A stretch of DNA of 6,759 nt, from assembly GCA_012514615.1 (NCBI GenBank), contig JAAYZY010000266.1:1-6759 (forward strand), in the 5' to 3' direction. Position numbers and translations under genes: made by a program. Every line of letters starts with the position of its first letter. Position 1 is the stretch's first letter. A model generated the notes under the pieces. It was not told where the DNA came from, ran no database searches, and saw only the letters and a program-made list of their open reading frames with translations. Positions 1-4,739 of this stretch are shown piece by piece. Source of the stretch: Chloroflexota bacterium. GTDB taxonomy: Bacteria > Chloroflexota > Anaerolineae > DTPP01.

Positions 1-43
1 CCTCCAACCCACTGGGCTGAGCCGCCCACGCAAGGGGGAAGCC

Positions 44-1564
44 ATGGGCGTGCTGGAAGCAGTGTGGCGCGGCGTGCCGCCTGAGGTTCGGGCAGCCACC
101 GACCTGCTGCGCCGCTGGGGGGTGCCAGCTTGGCTAGTTGGCGGCGCGGTGCGGGATCTCCTGCTGGAGCGCCCCACCCACGACTTCGATATCGCTGTGG
201 AGGGCAACGGCTTGGCGCTGGCCCGGCGGGTGGCTGACGCCCTGCACCGGCCGTTTGTCTCTCTGGATGCCGAACGGGGCTTCGGCCGCGTCATGGTGCC
301 GCAAGCCGATGCGCTTCCCCTGGCCATCGACTTCGCCCAGCTTGTGGGCGGCAGCCTGCCGGCCGATCTGGCCCAGCGCGACTTCACCTTCAATGCCATG
401 GCCTTGGACCTCGGCGGGGCCGAACAGGCGGTGATCGACCCCCATGGCGGCGTGGAGGACCTGCGCCGCGGGGTGGTGCGGGTGGTCTCTGCCGAGGCGT
501 TTCCGCAGGACCCGCTGCGGCTGCTGCGGGCGGTGCGCTTTCGGGCCGAGCTGGGTTTCGCTGTGGAGCCGCACACCGAGTCGCTGATGGCTGAGTGGGC
601 GGAGCACATCCGAGGCGTGGCGTGGGAGCGTGTCCGCGACGAGATGTGCCGCATCCTGGAGCCAGACGGCGCGGCGGAGGCCCTGGCCTACCTGCATCGG
701 CTGGGGTTGCTGGCGCCACTGTTCCCCGAAGTGGCGGCGCTGGAGGGCGTCAGCCAATCGCCCCCACATTGGCAAGATGTGCTGCGGCACAGCTTCGGCG
801 CGGTGGCGGCGTGGGAGGCGCTGCAGGGGGCATTGTCCGGCCGGCCACTGGCAGGGGATGAGCCTTGGGGCCAGGCCTCTGCCGAGGCCGCGGTGGGCCT
901 GGCGCATCTGGGGGAGCCCATCGCTGCCCACCTGGCTGAACCCCTGGGCCACGAGCGGTCCCGCCGCCTGCTGCTCAAGTGGGCCGCGCTGCTGCACGAC
1001 GTGGGCAAGCCCCGAGCGCGCCGGGTGAAAGACGACGGGCGGATCACCTTCTACGGACACGACGCTGAAGGAGGACCCATGGCTGCGGGGGTGGCGACGC
1101 GCCTCCGCTTCACCCGCCGCGAGGTCGCCGCACTGGGGACGGTGGTGCGCCTGCACATGCGGCCGGCGCTGCTGGCCAACGAGCCCACGGTGACCCGGCG
1201 GGCGGTCTTCCGCTTCTTCGACGAGGCCGGACCCCACGGCGTAGATGTAGCTCTGCTCTCTTTGGCGGACCGCCTGGCCACTTGGGGGGCCCAACCGTGG
1301 ACGCGACGCCTGGAGGTGGTGAGACGACTGCTGGAAAGCTACTACCTGCAGCGGGAGCTGGTGGTGGCGCCGCCCAAGCTGTTGAGCGGCCACGACCTGC
1401 TGGCCCTAGGCGTGCCGTCCGGCCCAGAGGTGGGTCGCCTGCTGCAACGGCTGCGAGAAGCCCAGGCGGAAGGGCTCGTGACAACGCGTGAGGCTGCCGT
1501 GGAGTGGGTGCGCGCCGGCGTTGAGGGGGGCATGGAGGAGCGGGCAGGCCATGAGCGGATGTGA
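44..1564 (+). CDS. Class II CCA-adding / poly(A) polymerase-type nucleotidyltransferase with HD domain
   Basis: Predicted to add nucleotides (CCA, or A alone) to RNA 3' ends, in the cytoplasm. The 506-residue product has the nucleotidyltransferase head: LVGGAVRD (31-38), the metal-binding DFD (47-49), a likely third acidic residue in IDFAQL (95-100), QRDFTFNAMA (111-120), and the neck motif FPQDPLRLLRAVRF (153-166). The HD half has an early histidine in HWQDVLRHS (242-250), HDVGK (318-322), GHD (338-340) and RLHMRP (369-374). Oddities: neck motif D reads QDPLR rather than the usual EDxxR, and about 45 poorly conserved residues (roughly 262-306) separate the first HD histidine from the HD pair. 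The start at 44 follows a purine-rich AAGGGGGAA (32-40). The end overlaps the next gene by 14 bases. The family call is firm. Whether it adds CCA, A or a poly(A) tail cannot be told from sequence alone, so no symbol is given. Confidence 0.92.
   Translation: MGVLEAVWRGVPPEVRAATDLLRRWGVPAWLVGGAVRDLLLERPTHDFDIAVEGNGLALARRVADALHRPFVSLDAERGFGRVMVPQADALPLAIDFAQLVGGSLPADLAQRDFTFNAMALDLGGAEQAVIDPHGGVEDLRRGVVRVVSAEAFPQDPLRLLRAVRFRAELGFAVEPHTESLMAEWAEHIRGVAWERVRDEMCRILEPDGAAEALAYLHRLGLLAPLFPEVAALEGVSQSPPHWQDVLRHSFGAVAAWEALQGALSGRPLAGDEPWGQASAEAAVGLAHLGEPIAAHLAEPLGHERSRRLLLKWAALLHDVGKPRARRVKDDGRITFYGHDAEGGPMAAGVATRLRFTRREVAALGTVVRLHMRPALLANEPTVTRRAVFRFFDEAGPHGVDVALLSLADRLATWGAQPWTRRLEVVRRLLESYYLQRELVVAPPKLLSGHDLLALGVPSGPEVGRLLQRLREAQAEGLVTTREAAVEWVRAGVEGGMEERAGHERM
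1534..1540 (+). promoter_or_regulatory. Shine-Dalgarno site that sets the phosphatase start
   Basis: GGAGGAG lies inside the coding sequence of the nucleotidyltransferase, 10 bases before ATG 1551. It supports starting the phosphatase there rather than at the in-frame ATG 1488, which would add 21 residues with no family resemblance. Ribosomes finishing the first gene stop at 1562-1564, right over this start, so translational coupling is likely (inference). Confidence 0.75.
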
Positions 1565-2300
1565 GACGGTGCGAGAGTGGCACGATTTGCTTGCGCAGGT
1601 GGCCGTGGCCAAGACCGGCAAGTATGCCACACGGGAAAGCGGCGATACCGTGGAGACGGTGGAACGCCCCAACGGGGGGCTCTCGGTGGTGATGGCCGAT
1701 GGGCAGAGGAGTGGGCGCAGCGCCAAGGTGATCAGCAACGTGGTGGTGCGCAAGGCCCTCTCTCTGCTGGCCGAAGGGGTGCGCGACGGCGCGGCGGCCC
1801 GCGCTGCGCACGACTACCTGCGCACCAGCCGCTCGGGGCAGGTCTCGGCTACGCTGAACATCCTCTCGCTGGACCTGGCCACCGGCACCGTGGTCATCTC
1901 CCGTAATAGCCACTGCCCAGCGCTGGTCATCCGCGGCGGGCAGGTGATGGCGCTGGACGAGCCCAGCGAGGCCGTGGGCATTCACCCGCGGGTGAAGCCG
2001 GCCATCTCTGAGCTGCCCATCGAGGCGGACCTCTGCGTGGTGGCGTTCACCGACGGGGTGCAGGGGGCTGGCCACCTCAGCGGGGGCAGTTGGGATGTGG
2101 CGTCGTTCGTCGGCCAGTGCCTGGCCGAAGGGGTGCATGGCGCTCCGGATCTGGCCGACGCCATCCTGTTGCAGGCTCGCGCGCTGGATGCAGGCCGCCC
2201 CCGCGATGACATGAGCGTGGCCGTGCTGTGGTTGCTGCAGGCCGAGGGGCACGACGGGGCACGGCGCTTGCAGGTCAGTGTGCCGTTGGGTTCACACTGA
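1551..2300 (+). CDS. Stand-alone SpoIIE/PP2C-like serine/threonine phosphatase
   Basis: Predicted metal-dependent phosphatase of the SpoIIE/RsbU branch of PP2C. The 249 residues are essentially one catalytic domain with no sensor, transmembrane or coiled-coil part. Metal-site motifs are visible: VVMADGQRSG (46-55, Asp50), FTDGV (166-170, Asp168) and PRDDMSVAVL (217-226, Asp219/Asp220). The central segment SATLNILSLDL (99-109) followed by ISRNSHCPALV (116-126) matches the family core strands. Oddity: the first motif reads DGQRSG where the family normally has DGxGxG, so a conserved glycine is arginine at residue 53. SpoIIE-type phosphatases normally dephosphorylate anti-anti-sigma (STAS) proteins. 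No STAS or anti-sigma kinase gene is in the window, so the substrate is unknown. The gene overlaps the nucleotidyltransferase by 14 bases and is followed 46 bases later by the P-loop gene, so it is probably co-transcribed with both. Confidence 0.88.
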   Translation: MSGCETVREWHDLLAQVAVAKTGKYATRESGDTVETVERPNGGLSVVMADGQRSGRSAKVISNVVVRKALSLLAEGVRDGAAARAAHDYLRTSRSGQVSATLNILSLDLATGTVVISRNSHCPALVIRGGQVMALDEPSEAVGIHPRVKPAISELPIEADLCVVAFTDGVQGAGHLSGGSWDVASFVGQCLAEGVHGAPDLADAILLQARALDAGRPRDDMSVAVLWLLQAEGHDGARRLQVSVPLGSH

Positions 2301-2330
2301 GCGCACGATTCCTGCCCGGTGCGGAGAGGA

Positions 2331-2336
2331 AGGAGG
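2331..2336 (+). promoter_or_regulatory. Shine-Dalgarno site that sets the GTG start of the P-loop gene
   Basis: A perfect AGGAGG, in a longer purine run from 2324, ends 10 bases before GTG 2347. It chooses GTG over the in-frame ATG 2278. That ATG lies inside the preceding phosphatase gene and would put 23 unrelated residues before the beta-strand that leads into Walker A. Confidence 0.8.
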
Positions 2337-2346
2337 GCAAGACCAG

Positions 2347-2709
2347 GTGCGAGTGGCCATTGCCGGGCCGTGCGGGGCGGGAAAGACCACGCTGCAGCGG
2401 CGTCTGCAGCAGGTTGGCTTCAACGCGGTGGCCATCGCCCAAGAGCACTCCCACGTGCCGGACATGTGGCGGCGGGTGACCCAGCCCGATCTGCTCATCT
2501 ACCTGGACGCCTCGTTGGAGACGATCCGTCAGCGCATGAGCCCCACCTGGGAGAGTTGGCTGCTGGATCTGCAGCGACAGCGCCTGCGCCATGCTCGGCA
2601 GCACTGCCACCTCTACCTGCCTACCGATGGCCTCACGCCCGAGCAGGTGGTAGAACGGGCTGTGGTCTTCCTGCAGGCCTGGCGAGCGGCTCCAACCCAA
2701 GGGCAATAG
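2347..2709 (+). CDS. Small P-loop NTPase, minimal nucleotide-kinase-like protein
   Basis: A 120-residue cytoplasmic protein of unknown substrate. It opens with a beta-strand and Walker A, VRVAIAGPCGAGKTT (1-15; Lys13, Thr14). PDLLIYLDAS (47-56) looks like the hydrophobic strand and acidic end found in adenylate/deoxynucleoside kinase-like proteins. An Arg-rich helix (about 76-84) precedes HCHLYLPTDGLTPEQVVE (86-103), which resembles the last strand and C-terminal helix of small kinases. At this length it lacks room for a full NMP-binding plus lid arrangement; common small kinases run about 160-220 residues. Initiation at GTG is supported by AGGAGG at 2331-2336. It is the last gene of the cluster, just before the hairpin at 2712. 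Its place after a phosphatase could mean a paired kinase/phosphatase function, but nothing in the sequence proves phosphotransfer. It could equally be a GTPase-like or regulatory P-loop protein. Confidence 0.82.
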   Translation: MRVAIAGPCGAGKTTLQRRLQQVGFNAVAIAQEHSHVPDMWRRVTQPDLLIYLDASLETIRQRMSPTWESWLLDLQRQRLRHARQHCHLYLPTDGLTPEQVVERAVVFLQAWRAAPTQGQ

Positions 2710-2711
2710 AG

Positions 2712-2741
2712 AGAGTCTGGAGGGGAAACCCTCCAGACTCT
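2712..2741. terminator. Hairpin between convergent genes, probable two-way terminator
   Basis: A 13-bp perfect stem (2712-2724 with 2729-2741) closes on the loop GAAA, a stable GNRA tetraloop on the + strand RNA. It starts three bases after the stop of the P-loop gene and lies 34 bases past the end of the convergent secreted-protein gene. Neither side has a proper U-run: + continues TCGCGTG, - continues CTCTCTATTG. It may therefore stop transcription weakly, need a factor, or act as a 3'-end stabiliser. Confidence 0.75.
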
Positions 2742-2774
2742 TCGCGTGTCGTCTCGTGAAGCCCTGGTCCAGGC

Positions 2775-4424
2775 TCAACTGGGCGGGGTGAACTCGGGGC
2801 CGTACTGCAACTCGCCGTAGAGGTCTTGGTAGGTGCCCCAGGTGCCGTTGTTGTAGAGCACGAAGATGGTGCGGTTGTCGTTCCAGAGCATCAGGCCCCT
2901 GACGAACGGCTGCGCCACGCCCCAGAAGCCGCGCTCCGGCGACTTGGCCCAACCCAGCGGCCCGCTGGGCCCGCTGAGGTAGTTCATCCAGACTTTGCCG
3001 AAACCCCGCACCGGCTCGAAGAGGCCAGACGGCGGCACATAGCCCCACTTCTCCCGGTCTCGCCACGATTCCCAGTTCTCGTCGTAGGCTTTCCATGTTC
3101 CGTCGTGCTTCAGCACGTAGATGGCGCGGGTGTCTTGCCGCCAGAGCATGTGCCCTGTCTGGAACGGCTCTTCAGCCATCCAGGTGACGGTCTGTTGGGC
3201 CGTAGCCAGGCCCAGGCCATCGCGCACCGTGGGGTTATCCCGCCACACCTTGCCGAAGCCGCGGATCGGCTCCCACTGGCCCACTCCCGAGCCAGAGTAC
3301 GAGGCCTGCCCGATGAAGGCCAACTGCACCTGCTGACCGGGCGGGTTGCCCGGCTTCCACTCCATCTTGGCCCGCTGGAACCACTGGACAAGCGTGCCGG
3401 CGCCTGCTTCGTTCTTGGCCTCGGTCAGCGGGTAGCCGAAGATGTCTACCCCGCCATGAGCCTGGAAGAACTGCAGGAAGGCGTTGCTGACGATGTGCCC
3501 GATCATGGCGAAGTAGCGGTGCTGGGGGTTCCAGGGCGTGGTCCAGTTGGGCACGGCTGGGTCTGGCGGCCCATAGAGCTCCGAGCCGATCAGGCCAAGC
3601 TGCACGCGGTACGGTTCGGGCTGCTCGGGGTGGAGCTCGAAGCGAGCTCGCTGGAAGTACTGCACCGTGAGCCCGCTGCGGGTGAAGCGGTCTGAGATGG
3701 GGTAGCCGAAGACGGCGGCCCCGCCCTTGGTCTCCCAGAAGGTGAGGAACTCGTCGCTGACCACCTGGCCGGTCTCAGGGAAGTGGCGAGAGCGCACCGG
3801 CGGCTGCGGCGAGGGCGGGGAGACGGGCCACTTGGGCGTCTTGTTCAGCCATTCCTCGCCGATGTTGCCCATGTAGACGCGGCTGTCGCCGGGGTAGACC
3901 TCCAGGCGAGCGCGCTGGAACCACTGGATGATGGCCCCGCCTTCCACCTGGTAGGCTTCGCTGATGGGGTAGCCGAAGAGGGTCAGCGCGCCGTGGTTAC
4001 GGTAGAACGACAGGAAAGCGCCGGAGACTGCATGCCCCGTCTGGGGGAAGTACTGCTGGTCGCTGCGCCCGGGCGTGGTCCAGTTGGCCACCGCCGGATC
4101 AGGGGCATGGATCTGCGACCCCACCAGCCCAAGCTGCACCTGGTAGGGGGCCGGGTTGCCCGGCCACCACTCAAACCGAGCCCTCTGGAAGTACTGGACG
4201 GTGGTCCCGCCCTCCAGGAACTCGTTGGTGATGGGGTAGCCGAAAATGGAGACGCCGCCGTAGCGGTCGAAGAAGTCCAAGAATGCGCCGCCGACCGTCT
4301 TGCCGGTCTCCGGGAAGTGGCGGTAGCGCAACGGCCCTGACGCGCTGGCGCTGAGGGCCGGCACGAGCAGCAGTAGGGCCACCATCACCCAAAGGGTCAG
4401 CTGATAGTTTCGTCGTCTCTGCAT
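2775..4424 (-). CDS. Secreted repeat protein (FGYP / QxFQRAR repeats plus GFGKVW repeats)
   Basis: A 549-residue exported protein of unknown function. Residues 1-28 form a signal peptide: basic MQRRR, a hydrophobic stretch LTLWVMVALLLL (9-20), and a likely signal peptidase I site after A-S-A (26-28). No lipobox, later membrane segment or wall anchor is visible, so the product is probably released or loosely surface-bound. The mature part has four tandem 89/90-residue units (from 36, 125, 214, 304), each with an F-x-x-x-G segment, FGYP and Q(Y/W)FQRA(R/K), then two 85-residue units (from 385 and 470) with RGFGKVW and GTW. A proline-rich linker (200-210) splits the first pair from the second. 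The aromatic, Gly/Pro-rich repeats faintly recall LGFP repeats of actinobacterial surface proteins; that is inference. No catalytic residues are recognised. The ATG has AGGAGG 8 bases upstream. The gene stands alone on its strand with its own strong promoter. Confidence 0.9.
   Translation of the reverse strand: MQRRRNYQLTLWVMVALLLLVPALSASASGPLRYRHFPETGKTVGGAFLDFFDRYGGVSIFGYPITNEFLEGGTTVQYFQRARFEWWPGNPAPYQVQLGLVGSQIHAPDPAVANWTTPGRSDQQYFPQTGHAVSGAFLSFYRNHGALTLFGYPISEAYQVEGGAIIQWFQRARLEVYPGDSRVYMGNIGEEWLNKTPKWPVSPPSPQPPVRSRHFPETGQVVSDEFLTFWETKGGAAVFGYPISDRFTRSGLTVQYFQRARFELHPEQPEPYRVQLGLIGSELYGPPDPAVPNWTTPWNPQHRYFAMIGHIVSNAFLQFFQAHGGVDIFGYPLTEAKNEAGAGTLVQWFQRAKMEWKPGNPPGQQVQLAFIGQASYSGSGVGQWEPIRGFGKVWRDNPTVRDGLGLATAQQTVTWMAEEPFQTGHMLWRQDTRAIYVLKHDGTWKAYDENWESWRDREKWGYVPPSGLFEPVRGFGKVWMNYLSGPSGPLGWAKSPERGFWGVAQPFVRGLMLWNDNRTIFVLYNNGTWGTYQDLYGELQYGPEFTPPS
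2778..3272 (-). repeat. Two tandem 85-codon C-terminal repeats (GFGKVW type)
   Basis: EP(I/V)RGFGKVW occurs at residues 385 and 470. A second block, I(Y/F)VL followed by GTW and an aromatic, occurs at 435 and 520, both exactly 85 residues apart. The two copies are otherwise diverged and differ from the FGYP units, so the protein joins two repeat families. Confidence 0.85.
3273..4319 (-). repeat. Four tandem ~89-codon repeats arranged A-B-A-B
   Basis: Within the secreted protein, units begin at residues 36, 125, 214 and 304 and the FGYP motif recurs at 61, 150, 239 and 329, a period of 89, 89 and 90. Units 1 and 3 share VQYFQRARFE, the VQLGL(V/I)GS segment and PDPAV-x-NWTTP. Units 2 and 4 instead have (I/V)QWFQRA and lack the WTTP tail. 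This implies that an A-B pair of about 179 residues was duplicated. Unit 4 is the most divergent, with YFAMIG where the others have (H/Y)FP(E/Q)TG. Confidence 0.9.
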
Positions 4425-4561
4425 GGTCCGATCCTCCTGGCGGTACCTGCGGCCTTGTCAGGCTTGCCGGGATGGGCCCGGCCTTGGCAGTGAGTACGGC
4501 TGTTTGCCGCGCCGAGCGACTCCGTCCCGGGGACCGACGGATGGTCATGCCACAACCTGAC
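4425..4561 (-). other. Long GC-rich 5' leader of the secreted-protein gene
   Basis: From the predicted transcription start (about 4561) to the ATG is about 137 nt. The stretch can form at least three local hairpins: TCCGTC/GACGGA (4521-4526 with 4536-4541), CGGC/GCCG (4497-4500 with 4506-4509), and GCCGGG/CCCGGC (4466-4471 with 4477-4482). I compared it by eye with c-di-GMP, cobalamin, glycine, fluoride and guanidine riboswitch cores and found no match. In DNA this GC-rich some hairpins are expected, so a regulatory role is only possible. Confidence 0.4.
4433..4438 (-). promoter_or_regulatory. Shine-Dalgarno site of the secreted-protein gene
   Basis: AGGAGG on the - strand, 8 bases before the ATG at 4424-4422. 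It confirms this start, which also gives a complete signal peptide. Confidence 0.85.
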
Positions 4562-4567
4562 ATAACC

Positions 4568-4596
4568 ATTATACACCGTTCTCTGCCCTATGTCAA
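4568..4596 (-). promoter_or_regulatory. Perfect sigma70-type promoter for the secreted-protein gene
   Basis: Read on the - strand: TTGACA (4596-4591), a 17-base spacer, then TATAAT (4573-4568). Both hexamers match the housekeeping consensus at all six positions and the spacing is the optimum. Transcription should start near 4561, about 137 nt before the ATG. In this GC-rich setting a chance match is very unlikely. It predicts strong, largely constitutive transcription unless a repressor covers it. Confidence 0.88.
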
Positions 4597-4686
4597 CCGT
4601 CTGCTTGCTGAAGTGCAAGGATTGTGCCTACCTGGAGGCGCGCCAGCCCTCGTCGCTTCCACGCGATGGGGCGCCCATGGGAGAGG

Positions 4687-4716
4687 TTGGTCGGTCGCGG
4701 CGGCCTGTAGTATAAT
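4687..4716 (+). promoter_or_regulatory. Possible mutS promoter with consensus -10
   Basis: TATAAT at 4711-4716 is a perfect -10 box. The best -35 candidate is TTGGTC at 4687-4692 with an 18-base spacer, matching consensus at only three positions (TTG). If this promoter is used, transcription starts near 4722-4724, downstream of the ATG at 4715 whose first two bases are the end of the -10. It is therefore incompatible with starting mutS at 4715 from this promoter. Confidence 0.5.
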
Positions 4717-4739
4717 GGCCCCACAGAACAGCCGCCGCG
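4696..4739. repeat. Inverted repeat around the mutS -10 box
   Basis: CGCGGCGGC (4696-4704) is the exact reverse complement of GCCGCCGCG (4731-4739). Allowing one bulged base, the match extends inward through CTGT (4705-4708) and ACAG (4728-4731). The arms enclose TATAAT at 4711-4716 and the candidate ATG at 4715. It could be an operator or an RNA/DNA hairpin. The arms are low-complexity GC, which weakens the case. Confidence 0.5.

Noticed and set aside
1..20. Possible tail of an upstream gene ending Ser-Asn-Pro-Leu-Gly-stop at 18-20
   Set aside because: The 23-base gap to the next start would suit an operon, but six codons cannot show coding. A TGA in one of three frames is expected by chance.
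13..28. Small hairpin TGGGC/GCCCA before the first gene
   Set aside because: Five base pairs in GC-rich DNA with no T-run. It is too weak to call a terminator or regulatory element.
134..1393. A 419-codon open frame on the - strand opposite the nucleotidyltransferase
   Set aside because: It is an antisense shadow from high GC. The translation is rich in Gln, His, Arg and Pro with no motifs, while the + strand frame has a full family match.
1488..1550. Longer start for the phosphatase at ATG 1488
   Set aside because: No Shine-Dalgarno at a useful distance, and the extra 21 residues resemble a shadow of gene 1. ATG 1551 has GGAGGAG 10 bases upstream.
1110..2252. A 380-codon open frame on the - strand across genes 1 and 2
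   Set aside because: It crosses two clearly coding + strand genes, has low-complexity Pro/Arg/Ala composition and no recognised domain.
2826..3695. A 289-codon + strand frame opposite the secreted-protein gene
   Set aside because: Its apparent repeats simply mirror the repeats of the - strand gene. It has no Shine-Dalgarno and no known motif.
3270..4320. Regular repeats that might be read as a CRISPR or satellite array
   Set aside because: The period is about 267-270 bases, in frame, and diverged at DNA level while conserved at protein level, so these are protein repeats.
4171..4569. Upstream open frame on the - strand starting in the leader of the secreted-protein gene
   Set aside because: Its ATGs at 4569 and 4563 lie at or before the predicted transcription start and have no Shine-Dalgarno. 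The frame runs out of phase over the signal-peptide region.
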